A DNA stretch of 64,000 nucleotides, taken from positions 186,001-250,000 of the forward strand of contig NZ_CANMIW010000002.1 of the NCBI RefSeq assembly GCF_947498005.1, given 5' to 3'. This DNA comes from an uncultured Winogradskyella sp. (lineage in GTDB: Bacteria > Bacteroidota > Bacteroidia > Flavobacteriales > Flavobacteriaceae). Below, in pieces: positions 53,412 to 62,523 of the stretch. Position 1 is the first letter of the stretch. Every line of letters begins with the position of its first letter. The notes beneath the pieces were generated by a model. That model was given only the letters and a program-made list of their open reading frames with translations, was not told the origin of the DNA and did not search any database. The position numbers were made by a program, and so were the translations under genes.

Positions 53412-54725
53412 ATGATATTAGCTGCAAGCACAGTCGGAACCATAGTAGCAACGGTAACAGCCTTTTTGGTGGTTACTTTGATATTGGTTGCCTTATTATT
53501 ATTTGTAAAACAAAAACTTTCACCTTCTGGTCCTGTGACCATTAAAATTAACGGTGAACGTGAAATTGAAGTTGGTTCTGGAGGTACCTTATTAAGTACA
53601 TTGGGTAGCCAAAAAATATTCTTACCATCTGCATGTGGTGGAGGTGGAACTTGTATTCAGTGTGAGTGTCACGTTTTAGCTGGTGGAGGAGAAGCTCTAC
53701 CAACTGAGATTCCTCACTTTACAAGAAAAGAATTAGCTCATGGTGCACGTTTATCTTGTCAGGTAAAAGTAAAACAGGATATGGAAATTACCATTCCAGA
53801 AGAAGTATTTGGAATTAAGAAATGGGAGGCAACAGTAGTATCAAACTATAATGTGGCAACATTTATTAAAGAATTCGTAGTTGAGATTCCAGAGGATATG
53901 AACTACAAGGCTGGTGGTTATATTCAAATTGAAATCCCTAACTGTGAGATAAAATATTCTGACATGGATATTTCTGCACACCCGGAAGATCATCCTGGAG
54001 AACCAGATAAATTTGAAGCGGATTGGGATAAATTTGGTTTACGTCCATTAGTGATGAAAAACGAAGAACTTGTTGAAAGAGCATATTCAATGGCTTCTTA
54101 TCCTGCGGAAGGAAGAAAAATTATGTTAAACGTGCGTGTTGCGACACCTCCATTTGATAGAGAAAAAGGTGGATGGATGAATGTAAATCCAGGTGTAGCT
54201 TCATCTTATATATTTAATCAGAAGATTGGAGATAAAGTAACAATTTCTGGACCTTATGGAGAATTCTTCATTAATGATTCTGATTCAGAAATGCTATACG
54301 TTGGTGGTGGTGCAGGTATGGCACCAATGCGTTCTCACCTATACGAATTATTTAGAACCTTAAAAACAGGTCGTAAAGTAACATATTGGTATGGTGGGCG
54401 TTCTAAAGCAGAATTATTCTATATCCATTATTTTAGAGCTTTAGAGAAAGATTTCCCGAACTTTAAATTCTTTATTGCATTATCTGATCCTACGGAAGCA
54501 GATAACTGGCAACTAAAAGAAGATGTAAATGATGAGTCTGGTGATGGATTTACAGGATTTATACACCAAGTGGTAATAGATCAGTATTTATCTAAGCATG
54601 AAGCACCAGAAGATATAGAATTATATTTCTGTGGACCGCCATTAATGAACCAAGCTGTTCAGAAAATGGGTGAAGATTTCGGTATTCCGGATGAACACAT
54701 TAGATTCGATGACTTTGGAGGATAG
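53412..54725 (+). CDS. nqrF: Na+-translocating NADH:quinone reductase subunit F
   Basis: NqrF takes electrons from NADH. I start it at the ATG at 53412 rather than the TTG at 53400, giving 437 residues. One N-terminal helix (about 8-31) is followed by a plant-type 2Fe-2S ferredoxin domain with Cys75, Cys81, Cys84 and Cys116 ([17 protein letters not shown]). An FAD-binding domain ([14 protein letters not shown]) and an NADH-binding domain ([20 protein letters not shown], ending in [18 protein letters not shown]) complete it. It closes the contiguous nqr operon and is followed by a strong terminator. Confidence 0.97.
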   Translation: MILAASTVGTIVATVTAFLVVTLILVALLLFVKQKLSPSGPVTIKINGEREIEVGSGGTLLSTLGSQKIFLPSACGGGGTCIQCECHVLAGGGEALPTEIPHFTRKELAHGARLSCQVKVKQDMEITIPEEVFGIKKWEATVVSNYNVATFIKEFVVEIPEDMNYKAGGYIQIEIPNCEIKYSDMDISAHPEDHPGEPDKFEADWDKFGLRPLVMKNEELVERAYSMASYPAEGRKIMLNVRVATPPFDREKGGWMNVNPGVASSYIFNQKIGDKVTISGPYGEFFINDSDSEMLYVGGGAGMAPMRSHLYELFRTLKTGRKVTYWYGGRSKAELFYIHYFRALEKDFPNFKFFIALSDPTEADNWQLKEDVNDESGDGFTGFIHQVVIDQYLSKHEAPEDIELYFCGPPLMNQAVQKMGEDFGIPDEHIRFDDFGG

Positions 54726-54767
54726 ATGTCACAAGATATCTAATGTATCAAACTTATTCTAATAATA

Positions 54768-54799
54768 AAAAAAACCAACGTATTAACGTTGGTTTTTTT
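54768..54799 (+). terminator. Rho-independent terminator of the nqr operon
   Basis: A perfect 14-bp arm pair (A7 CCAACGT / ACGTTGG T7) with a 4-base loop, 42 bases after the nqrF stop. Confidence 0.92.
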
Positions 54800-55145
54800 A
54801 TTATATATAGTTTATATAAATACGGTGTTTACTGATGTTTGCTATTGTTATTACATCGCATAGTTGAAGAATAAAAGGGAACATTCATCTAAATTGATTA
54901 ACTGCTAAATAATTGAAACTCCAATTAGTGGTGATATCCAACCAACAGTTAATATTCACTTTGATCCTTGAAGTATTGCTAATAAATTTAAGGACTTATT
55001 AATTTAATTTGACTCAATTAAATATTAGATGTACCTGATGTATAGAATTTCAAAAGATTTCTATGGATAAATTACTTACAATTTAATTTGATTTAAATGA
55101 ATGCAAGGTACTCTGAGAGTGGTAATAAGGAGAAAGCATCATCTG
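54800..55145. other. Gene-free AT-rich stretch between nqrF and the T9SS type B gene
   Basis: I find no reading frame with coding character. The motif TTTAATTTGA occurs twice, about 80 bases apart (near 55003 and 55081), and a small inverted repeat (TTTAATT / AATTAAA) surrounds the first copy. It could be remnant sequence of a lost gene, but nothing is recognisable. Confidence 0.45.
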
Positions 55146-57878
55146 CTAATGTTTTAATGTAAAATGACCAGTAGCCGATTCTCCATCTTTATAAATTACC
55201 TTAAACCAATAATCGTTTGTTGGCATAGTAATATCCTTTCGTTTTCCATCCCAAGTAAAGCTATTTTGTTCATTTAGAATGGCGATAAGTTTACCATATC
55301 TGTCAAAAATTCTTACAGACTCAAAGTTATTAGTATCGACGCCTTTTATTCTCCAAAAATCGTTTTTAGAATCATTGTTAGGTGTTATAAACTTTGGATA
55401 ACCAATTAAGTATAATTTTTTAAATATTGTTTCTTCGCATTGGTTAATATCCCTCACATAAATGGTTTGAATTCCGGATGGTATATGTTGAAAGGTATAG
55501 GTATTGGCATTACCATAAAAATTTAAGTTGTCTATAGAATATTCGTAATTACTGTTACCACTAACTTCTACAATAATAGTATTATTGTCATAGTTTAAAT
55601 CAACATCAATGTTTTCAAATATAGGTGGCTCATTTTGTATTAAAGTATATGTTTTAGAATTAGAACATTCTACGCCATTTAATACATTGTAAGCAATATG
55701 AGTATATGTTCCGCTTGTATAAGACGTGAATTGACGTGTGTTAAAGAGAAGTTCGCCACTACTATTTAACCATTCAAATCTTGTGTTAGAATTGTGTCCT
55801 GTTAATACTATCGGTTCGTTTTGACAAAACGTATATTCATCTTCTAAATCAATAATAGGCACACTATTTACAATTAAATTTATTGGAGCTAAACCGCTAC
55901 AAGCCAACCCACTTTCCTCGGCTCTAATCCAAACAGTTGTAGTTGAAGAGGTTAAATTAGACCTTATGTCATTTTGAGTAGTCTGGGCGTCAGCTAATGA
56001 TGGGTAAAAATTTATATCGGTGGTAATAGGAATATTTAGTGCTTCTCTAACATGTTCTTTAACTTCAAGAATCATAAACAAACCTTCATCGTTATTATCA
56101 ATATTGTCAGAGTTCTCACAAACATAAAAGTTTGGTATATCAATAGTCTCGGTATAAATAGCATTCAAAAAGAACGACGTTATGGAAGCACAACCATTAG
56201 AATTATATACTTTAGCAAAGACCTCTTGATTCGGAACTAAATTAGTATAATTTTCAGGGTTTGAAATAGGATTAGAATTTTGATCCGCATCTTCAAAACT
56301 CTCAAAAAACGTGAATTCTTCTTCCAAATAATTATCGAGAATTCTTTCTTTTATGTTGTTGAGATTAAACACAGAAATCCCATCAGTATCAGAATCACAT
56401 TGAATAAGTTCTTGGCTTGCAATTAAATCTGGAGTATCGAATACCGAAATCCTTTTAGAGGTAGTAATTTGTCTATCATTAACGGTAATTGTAGCTGTTA
56501 TATTAAAAGTACCTGTGCTCTCATAAGTATGACTAGGAATGATATCATTAGAGGTATTACCATCTCCAAAATCCCATTGAGCTGCTGTAATGTTTGAATA
56601 GGTATCTACTTCGAACAAAGCAACTTTATCTTTGCAAAATGTATCACTTGTAATTCTAGTTCTGAAGTATGATTGTATAAAGTTTGGTAAACCTAATCTT
56701 GAAAAACTACCACTTAACTGAATACCAGTATGATTGTAGTTTACAGCAGATTCAAGATTTAAAGGACTATTAATAACACCAACATTGTCAGATCCAATAT
56801 CTGGACTTTCAGTCAGCGCTCTGTATATTTTACCATTTTTTGCAAGCTGTAAACTTCCCGGAATTGTTACGCCAATATTTTCATGTAAAATAGTAATTTC
56901 ACTACCTCCATTATAGGTTTCTAAATCATATTGAACTAATAAATCCTTTTTTTCTGAATCCTCAGGAACAGTACCAGTGGAAGTATCTAACATACCTTGG
57001 CGTCTCAACGTAGCGTATAGCTTATTCGAATCTTTAGAGAATGCTAAACCATATGCAGAAACGACTTCAAAAAACACCTTCGTTGTGAAAAGACTACGTC
57101 TGTTACTAACTTCTCCATTACTGCTGTCAAATGTAAATGTGTATAGATGTTTGTTAACATCATCATCAAGAAAATTACTTATGGCAATTTTTGTTCCGTC
57201 AGGAGAAAATTTCATTATACCCTCTTTTCTACCTACAAAATATAAATTGTCTGTTATAATTGGATTATCAATTGTTCCGTCCGTATTTATCTTGTATGCG
57301 TAAAACGAAAAGTAATCATCGTTATCATTTTTTTTAGTGGTTAAAACCCAAATAGATTGACCATCATCATGGTGAACCGCTGTAACTTTTCCAATTTCAG
57401 CACCTGATAATAAAAGAATGTCATTTTCTATAACCTCACCTAAACCAACATTAGCTGTCATATCTACTGTTGAATAATAAAAACCATCAGTACCTATAGA
57501 AAACACATAATACTGATCTACAGAATTAGGAATAGGAACGATTATAGAGTTTTGATCAGCGCCAGCATTACCGTTAATATTAGCACCATTTGCCATAGTA
57601 TCATGGTTCTTATTCCAAATGGTTTGGCTATTGGTATAAAATAATAAGTTTCCATCAAAATCTGAAATACTCGCACAACCAGCAGGCGCAAACATGCTAC
57701 TATTGTTAATGGCCTGAATATTATCAGGCGTTTCAAAATTTAAACCAGCATATTGTCCAAATAACCAATTATTTGTTTCGTTATTTTGGGCACAAATGGA
57801 AAGACTTAAAGTAAATGCAAAAACGTAAGTAAGATTTTTAATAATAAATTTTAATTTCAAAAAATTAGAAAAAATCAT
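55146..57878 (-). CDS. Large T9SS type B (gliding motility-associated C-terminal) adhesin-like protein
   Basis: This 910-residue secreted protein has a long signal region (LKFIIKNLTYVFAFTLSLSI, then CAQ) and a beta-propeller-like N-terminal half (about 35-400; NNWLFGQYAGLNFETPD, GIMKFSPDGTKIAISNF, YGLAFSKDSNKLYATLRRQG). A PKD domain near 430-480 (AAQWDFGDGNTSNDIIPSHT) and further Ig-like domains follow. The last 85 residues are a T9SS type B sorting domain: KFITPNNDSKNDFWRIKG, VRIFDRYGKLIAIL and the terminal YKDGESATGHFTLKH. It should be displayed on or released from the cell surface; adhesion is a reasonable but unproven role. It lies between nqr and the apbE cluster, opposite in direction. 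Confidence 0.9.
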   Translation of the reverse strand: MIFSNFLKLKFIIKNLTYVFAFTLSLSICAQNNETNNWLFGQYAGLNFETPDNIQAINNSSMFAPAGCASISDFDGNLLFYTNSQTIWNKNHDTMANGANINGNAGADQNSIIVPIPNSVDQYYVFSIGTDGFYYSTVDMTANVGLGEVIENDILLLSGAEIGKVTAVHHDDGQSIWVLTTKKNDNDDYFSFYAYKINTDGTIDNPIITDNLYFVGRKEGIMKFSPDGTKIAISNFLDDDVNKHLYTFTFDSSNGEVSNRRSLFTTKVFFEVVSAYGLAFSKDSNKLYATLRRQGMLDTSTGTVPEDSEKKDLLVQYDLETYNGGSEITILHENIGVTIPGSLQLAKNGKIYRALTESPDIGSDNVGVINSPLNLESAVNYNHTGIQLSGSFSRLGLPNFIQSYFRTRITSDTFCKDKVALFEVDTYSNITAAQWDFGDGNTSNDIIPSHTYESTGTFNITATITVNDRQITTSKRISVFDTPDLIASQELIQCDSDTDGISVFNLNNIKERILDNYLEEEFTFFESFEDADQNSNPISNPENYTNLVPNQEVFAKVYNSNGCASITSFFLNAIYTETIDIPNFYVCENSDNIDNNDEGLFMILEVKEHVREALNIPITTDINFYPSLADAQTTQNDIRSNLTSSTTTVWIRAEESGLACSGLAPINLIVNSVPIIDLEDEYTFCQNEPIVLTGHNSNTRFEWLNSSGELLFNTRQFTSYTSGTYTHIAYNVLNGVECSNSKTYTLIQNEPPIFENIDVDLNYDNNTIIVEVSGNSNYEYSIDNLNFYGNANTYTFQHIPSGIQTIYVRDINQCEETIFKKLYLIGYPKFITPNNDSKNDFWRIKGVDTNNFESVRIFDRYGKLIAILNEQNSFTWDGKRKDITMPTNDYWFKVIYKDGESATGHFTLKH

Positions 57879-58004
57879 TTTTGAGTAGTTAGGTTAGGTA
57901 AAATGGATAGATTTTGCTTAAGCATTAAAGGTAATTAATTTTTAATTAAGAAAATGTTAATGTGCTAAAATACACGATAAAGTGTTGTATTTGTTAGCTG
58001 TATC

Positions 58005-58397
58005 CTATTTGTACTCCATAATTAAATATACAGAAGTGGTTTCTCCTATATTTAAGACTTCGTGGGAAGTAATTGAATCTTTACTAAATGTATAACCTGT
58101 AGGTACACTTACTTCTCTAACGCCAGAATCATCAGTGATTCTAAACTTACCGCCAACTAAAGTGTAACCAACATGTGGATTATGGTAATGTTTTTCATGA
58201 CCAACTCCAGGTTCAAATGTACATTTAAGCACTCTCAATTCTTCATTGTCTTCTAAAATTTCGCATACAGATTGCCCTTTCCAGCCAGCTTCTAAAGGAT
58301 CTGGTAATTTCTGGTCTTCATTACAGTTAATAAAAATCAGAAATATTACACATAGGGTCAATAGTGACGGTTTTATTTTCAAAATACGATTAGACAT
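58005..58397 (-). CDS. Cupin-fold lipoprotein
   Basis: This 130-residue protein has a hydrophobic N-terminus ending in a possible lipidation site (LCVIFLIFINC, Cys25), followed by a single cupin barrel from about residue 40. Metal-binding histidines are suggested by EPGVGHEKHYHNPHVGYTLV near residues 68-87 and by the second motif SKDSITSHEVLNIGETTS near 106-123. Small cupins of this type bind metal and a small ligand; enzymatic activity is not predictable. It is transcribed away from the DUF4846 gene, with 51 bases between starts. Confidence 0.75.
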   Translation of the reverse strand: MSNRILKIKPSLLTLCVIFLIFINCNEDQKLPDPLEAGWKGQSVCEILEDNEELRVLKCTFEPGVGHEKHYHNPHVGYTLVGGKFRITDDSGVREVSVPTGYTFSKDSITSHEVLNIGETTSVYLIMEYK

Positions 58398-58448
58398 TAT
58401 TATTTATAATTTTATAACAAAAGGTGTAAGTATAACGTTCTTAAGGGT

Positions 58449-59315
58449 ATGAAAAAAGGATTATTTATAGTTTTAGTTTTATTCGCTATTGCGGTTTTGG
58501 CATTTCAATTGACTCCAGTTCAAAAAACAGTTGATACGGTAGTCTCAGTTATTGATACACCAAGCCTAATAAATAAAGATAGCTTAACTATAAGCACAAG
58601 AGTAAATATACCTGAAGGTTATGAACGTCCAGACTACGAAGCCGGAAGTTTTGAAGACCATCTTAGAAATTATAAATTAAAACCCTTTGGTAGTAAAATT
58701 ATTAATTATGATGATACTAACTATTTTTGGCAAGGCGGACATATTGGTGTTTTAGAAATACCTGTCCCGAAAAACGGATTGCAGCAATGTGCAGACGCGC
58801 TAATTAGAATTAGAAGTGAATTCCTTTGGAACAAAAAAAGAAAGGATGAGATAGGTTTTAATTTTACATCTGGACATTATTGTTCTTGGCTAAAATATGC
58901 AGAAGGGTATCGACCCAAAATTAACGGCAATAATGTGTCTTTTCATAAAACTGCTCGTGCTAATTCCTCTAAAGATAACTTCTATAAATACCTTAATTTA
59001 ATCTATATGTATTCTGGTACTTTATCGCTTTTTAATGAGCTAGAATCAGTGAAAGCAGAAGATTTAAAAATAGGAGATATGCTAATAAAAGGTGGTTCGC
59101 CTGGTCATATAGTTTTAATTTGTGACGAAGTTATTAATGATGAAGGTAAAAAGTTATTTTTATTATGCCAAGGAAATACACCAGCGCAGAGTGTTCATTT
59201 GGTTAAAAATCTTGAAGACACCAATATTTCTCCTTGGTATCATTTGGAGGATGATGCAGTAGTTCCTGTTTCTAATTATACATTTAGTAGTTCAAAATTT
59301 GTGAGGTTTAAATAG
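58449..59315 (+). CDS. DUF4846-type exported protein
   Basis: This 288-residue protein has an N-terminal hydrophobic signal or anchor (KGLFIVLVLFAIAVLAFQLT). The mature region contains IPEGYERPDYEAGSFEDHLR, QCADALIRIRSEFLWNKKRK, FNFTSGHYCSWLKYAEGYRP, and a C-terminal block with DLKIGDMLIKGGSPGHIVLI and FLLCQGNTPAQSVHLV. I recall the family as DUF4846, conserved in Bacteroidota without a known role. The Cys-containing HYCSW and the later SPGHIVLI region loosely recall NlpC/CHAP-like cysteine hydrolases, which is speculative. It precedes the Nqr-associated small gene by 20 bases. Confidence 0.75.
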   Translation: MKKGLFIVLVLFAIAVLAFQLTPVQKTVDTVVSVIDTPSLINKDSLTISTRVNIPEGYERPDYEAGSFEDHLRNYKLKPFGSKIINYDDTNYFWQGGHIGVLEIPVPKNGLQQCADALIRIRSEFLWNKKRKDEIGFNFTSGHYCSWLKYAEGYRPKINGNNVSFHKTARANSSKDNFYKYLNLIYMYSGTLSLFNELESVKAEDLKIGDMLIKGGSPGHIVLICDEVINDEGKKLFLLCQGNTPAQSVHLVKNLEDTNISPWYHLEDDAVVPVSNYTFSSSKFVRFK

Positions 59316-59323
59316 CAACTTCG

Positions 59324-59331
59324 TATCTTTG
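59324..59331 (+). promoter_or_regulatory. -7 promoter element (TATCTTTG) close to a start codon
   Basis: An exact TAnnTTTG match ends only four bases before the ATG at 59336, with TTTG at 59298-59301 as a possible -33 element. Transcription from here would start at or very near the start codon, implying a leaderless mRNA for the small gene and apbE. Confidence 0.5.
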
Positions 59332-59335
59332 TTAT

Positions 59336-59713
59336 ATGAGTAAACCGCTAACGCCTCAAGAAGTACATAATTTAGCTATGAACCACGTAGGTAAAGACCT
59401 AGAAGCACGTGGCTTTGAGTTTGTGGCAATAAATAGTACATTAAAAAGGCATCCTCAATTTGTATGTATTGACAAGAATAGTCAATATTATTTTGTAATA
59501 GTAAGAGCCGTTATTTTACCAGAAAACCCTAATAATTATGATGTTGTTTGGATGGAGACTTTCAAAAAACACGCTTATGAAAAAGATGCCAAAGTACTAT
59601 ATGCTGGTGTTGGTTTGGGTAATCCTGCAGGTGAAGATTTACCAATTCATTTAGATGAGGATTATTTAATTGAATATAATGGAATACAAGTAATTGAAAT
59701 GAATTTAAACTAA
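59336..59713 (+). CDS. Small Nqr-associated protein (often labelled Nqr subunit F)
   Basis: This 125-residue soluble protein is usually annotated in Flavobacteriaceae as 'Na(+)-translocating NADH-quinone reductase subunit F', but it has none of the NqrF features: no ferredoxin cysteines, no FAD or NADH motif. Conserved-looking blocks are SKPLTPQEVHNLAMNHVGKD at the start, KRHPQFVCIDKNSQYYFVIV, YDVVWMETFKKHAYEKDAKV and VLYAGVGLGNPAGEDLP. The fold may resemble restriction-endonuclease-like or other small alpha/beta domains, but I cannot assign it. One base separates its stop from the apbE start, so a role in Nqr maturation is plausible from context. Confidence 0.82.
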   Translation: MSKPLTPQEVHNLAMNHVGKDLEARGFEFVAINSTLKRHPQFVCIDKNSQYYFVIVRAVILPENPNNYDVVWMETFKKHAYEKDAKVLYAGVGLGNPAGEDLPIHLDEDYLIEYNGIQVIEMNLN

Positions 59714-59714
59714 T

Positions 59715-60692
59715 ATGAAGCAATTACTAGCACTAGTCTTAATAATCAGTTTGTATTCTTGTACTGATGATGTGCCAAAAAACATTAAACTTTCAGGTGC
59801 CGTTTTTGGTACGAGTTACAATATTCAATATTACTCTGCTGATGATGTAAATTATCAAAAGCAGTTTGATAGTTTGTTTACTGTTGTTAATCAATCATTA
59901 TCTACTTACATTCCAGATTCTGATATATCCAAACTTAATAGAAATGAGATTACTAAGATAGATTCTCATTTTGAGAATGTTTTTAAAGCTTCAAAAATAA
60001 TTTATAGACAAACCGAAGGTGTTTTTGATCCTACGATAGGTAATGTTGTAAACGCTTGGAATTTTGGGTCAGAAAAGAACAAATTTCTAACCGATAGTTC
60101 AACAATAAATAATCTTATGAAGTTTGTTGGTTTTAATAGAGTGGGCTTGGTTGATCATCATATAAAAAAGTCTGAAGAAAGCTATTTAGAATTTAATGCA
60201 ATCGCAAAAGGTTATGGTATAGATGTTATAGCTAACTTTTTAGAATCTAAAGGAATTGAGAATTACTTAGTAGATATAGGTGGAGATTTAAGAACATCTG
60301 GTGTAAATATAGAAAGTAAAAAAGGTTGGGCAGTTGGAATCGATGATCCTAATTTTGAAGGAGAACAGTCTTACTCTAAGGTAATTACCCTGAAAAATGA
60401 AGGTATGGCAACGTCGGGAACATATAGAAAGTTTAAAACAGACGAAAACGGAAATCGTTACGCACACATAATAAATACCAAAACCGGCTATCCTACAAAA
60501 ACTAATATTCTAAGCGTTTCTGTTATAGCCCCTAATTGTATGTTGGCAGATGGTTATGCAACCGCTTTTCAGGCAATGGGAATTGATAAAGTAACCTGGT
60601 TTTTAAACACACATCCAGAATTGAAGGTTTATTTTATTTATGAAGATGAAAACAAACTCTTAAAAACTTTAAGCTTAAATGGTTTCCCATAG
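59715..60692 (+). CDS. apbE: FAD:protein FMN transferase (ApbE), lipoprotein
   Basis: ApbE attaches FMN from FAD to threonine residues of NqrB and NqrC. The 325-residue protein has a lipoprotein signal (MKQLLALVLIISLYSC, Cys16), so it works on the periplasmic side. Family motifs are VFGTSYNIQYYSAD, STYIPDSDISKLNR, VFDPTIGNVVNAWNFG, the FAD/Mg segment EFNAIAKGYGIDVIANFLES, NYLVDIGGDLRTSG, MATSGTYRKF, HIINTKTGYPTKTN and the Asp/Thr site LADGYATAFQAMG. Its targets NqrB (Thr228) and NqrC (Thr222) are encoded 8 kb upstream. Cotranscription with the preceding small gene is almost certain. Confidence 0.95.
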   Translation: MKQLLALVLIISLYSCTDDVPKNIKLSGAVFGTSYNIQYYSADDVNYQKQFDSLFTVVNQSLSTYIPDSDISKLNRNEITKIDSHFENVFKASKIIYRQTEGVFDPTIGNVVNAWNFGSEKNKFLTDSSTINNLMKFVGFNRVGLVDHHIKKSEESYLEFNAIAKGYGIDVIANFLESKGIENYLVDIGGDLRTSGVNIESKKGWAVGIDDPNFEGEQSYSKVITLKNEGMATSGTYRKFKTDENGNRYAHIINTKTGYPTKTNILSVSVIAPNCMLADGYATAFQAMGIDKVTWFLNTHPELKVYFIYEDENKLLKTLSLNGFP

Positions 60693-60831
60693 TCTCTCCT
60701 ACTTTTTTTAAATATTATTTTGCACAACAGCCCTAATATTGGGTATGGTATCGAATAAATTAATGCACAACTCTAAATTTTTAGTAGTTTGTTGACCTTT
60801 AATTATTTACCAACGTGTTTATTTTATAATT

Positions 60832-62103
60832 ATGAAATCAAAAATTACGATACTAATACTTGCGTTTTTATTGCCTATTTCATTATTCGCTCAAACTAAC
60901 AGTGAAATAGCTGATGTATATGTAAAACGATCTGAAGCCTTTTTCTTTAATTCGGACATGGATAGGTCTTTAGAGATATTTAATAAAGCTCTAAAATATA
61001 TGGACAGCGTACCTAATAGTCGTGTGGCTAAATTGGGCACCTTGATACATTTTGAACATAAGCAGTTTTTTGAAGCACGTTCTTACGCTAAATGGTATTT
61101 TGATTTAGAAGAGGATAAGACGACTGAAGATTATCAATTTATGTTAGAAACCTATGTAAATATTCAGGAAGAAATTGATAACCATATTGAAGCACAAAAG
61201 CAGTTAGAAATTAAGCGACTTAGAGAAGACAAAGAAGCAAGACGAATTGACTCCCTCAAGAGTTTATGGAAATCTAAGTCAAAAGAGTTTGTTGTGGAAA
61301 TAGATAGTATTTATAAATTTAACACCTATAATTTAGCTGTATTTGCTAAAGATGGGCAACTCGGTATAATGAATGATCTTGGAGAGGTTGTAGAAAAGCC
61401 TCAAGATTTTAATCATCATATCTCATATGATGGTTATGTTTTGCTACTAGATAAACCAAGTAATCCTACTAAAATTTACGCGTATCATTATAAGAGTAAA
61501 GAAGGGTTTTTATTACCAAGTGTTTCTGAGTTTAATTCTAGTTCTACGCATTACGGTAAGGTAATGTTACCTAGAGCCAATGGGTTATTGGTAACATATC
61601 CTAACAATGCAAACAAAGCTTTTATTTATAATTTACAGAGCAAGTCTCTTATGGCTTCAACAAATTTAAAAGAATTTCTAAAGACGTTAAAGAAAAATGA
61701 TATTATTGAAAAATTTAAGGATGAAGAAATTCGTATAAACAAATTGTGGTTAACATTAGGAAATGAAATAGGAGCTGGATTCTATGAATTATATGAGAAT
61801 GATGAGAGATATGGTTATTTAAATACCTCAGATGGTAAAATTTATGACGTTAGTTATTACAACTTTTTAGGTGGATTTAACAACGGTAATTTTGAATTAA
61901 TAGAAAACGGAAAGCGCTTTTGGTTAAATACCGATGGCGTAAGACGAGAAACTAATAATAATGAAGACGGTAAATACCAAGGTAACTCTAGGTTTGTGAA
62001 ACAGCCAGATGGTAATTATTATATACTTCAGAACAGAGACGGTAAAGATTATTTAATTATTGGAAAAAATGCCCTATTAAATAAAGAGCAATTTGTAAAA
62101 TAG
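60832..62103 (+). CDS. Secreted protein of unknown function with TPR-like N-terminus
   Basis: This 423-residue protein has a signal peptide (MKSKITILILAFLLPISLFA). Residues 25-125 look like two or three TPR-type helix pairs (DVYVKRSEAFFFNSDMDRSL, EIFNKALKYMDSV). A charged coiled-coil stretch (QLEIKRLREDKEARRIDSLK) follows, and then a beta-rich domain with repeating short strands (LAVFAKDGQLGIMNDLGEVV, DERYGYLNTSDGKIYDVSYY). No sorting domain or lipobox is seen, so it is probably periplasmic. I do not recognise the family. It stands alone after apbE with a 139-base gap. Confidence 0.68.
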   Translation: MKSKITILILAFLLPISLFAQTNSEIADVYVKRSEAFFFNSDMDRSLEIFNKALKYMDSVPNSRVAKLGTLIHFEHKQFFEARSYAKWYFDLEEDKTTEDYQFMLETYVNIQEEIDNHIEAQKQLEIKRLREDKEARRIDSLKSLWKSKSKEFVVEIDSIYKFNTYNLAVFAKDGQLGIMNDLGEVVEKPQDFNHHISYDGYVLLLDKPSNPTKIYAYHYKSKEGFLLPSVSEFNSSSTHYGKVMLPRANGLLVTYPNNANKAFIYNLQSKSLMASTNLKEFLKTLKKNDIIEKFKDEEIRINKLWLTLGNEIGAGFYELYENDERYGYLNTSDGKIYDVSYYNFLGGFNNGNFELIENGKRFWLNTDGVRRETNNNEDGKYQGNSRFVKQPDGNYYILQNRDGKDYLIIGKNALLNKEQFVK

Positions 62104-62523
62104 TAGATTCTTTCGTTGAAAATCTATTCACAATGGCACAGCATAATTCATGGGATTTTTGAAGGTCAAAACAGATTACTTTGAGTTAAATCTTTATATT
62201 TTAAAAAAAAATTAAATTTTTTGTGACTTATCAAGAAATGTTGTTTCTAAACTAATGAGTGCCATAAACACTCAATAATAAAGAAAGTTGTACCAGGTTA
62301 GGGTGGTGCAGCTTTTTTTTGTGCCAATAATTAAATATGTCTCTACTTATAGAGCACTATTGAGAATACATTTTTTATTATTTCAATAGTAAACTATAGC
62401 ATTTTAAAGGTTTAAAATATCCGTAAATCAATTATTTAGAAGTTAAAAAGTGTTTTTTAGAAGTTTAAATAAAAACACCTAATATCTTTCGTTTATATTA
62501 GTTGTCAATAATTTAGACTAACT
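62104..62523 (+). other. 420-base intergenic region with possible small RNA and kinase promoter
   Basis: No protein-coding frame is convincing. The middle holds two hairpins (62255-62275 region and 62288-62306), the second followed by a T-run, as at the end of a small RNA. The right end has TATCTTTC at 62483-62490, one base off the TAnnTTTG consensus, 33 bases before the kinase ATG. Short A/T tracts fill the rest. Confidence 0.5.
62288..62320 (+). terminator. Terminator-like hairpin without an adjacent gene
   Basis: GTACCA pairs with TGGTGC (one G-U pair) around GGTTAGGG, and AGC and eight T follow. It is about 185 bases past the nearest stop, so it may end a small RNA starting in the same gap or serve a long 3' UTR. 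Confidence 0.5.

Noticed and set aside
53099..53542. 147-codon antisense frame over nqrE-nqrF
   Set aside because: nqrE and nqrF are complete and conserved on the other strand; the antisense product has no domain.
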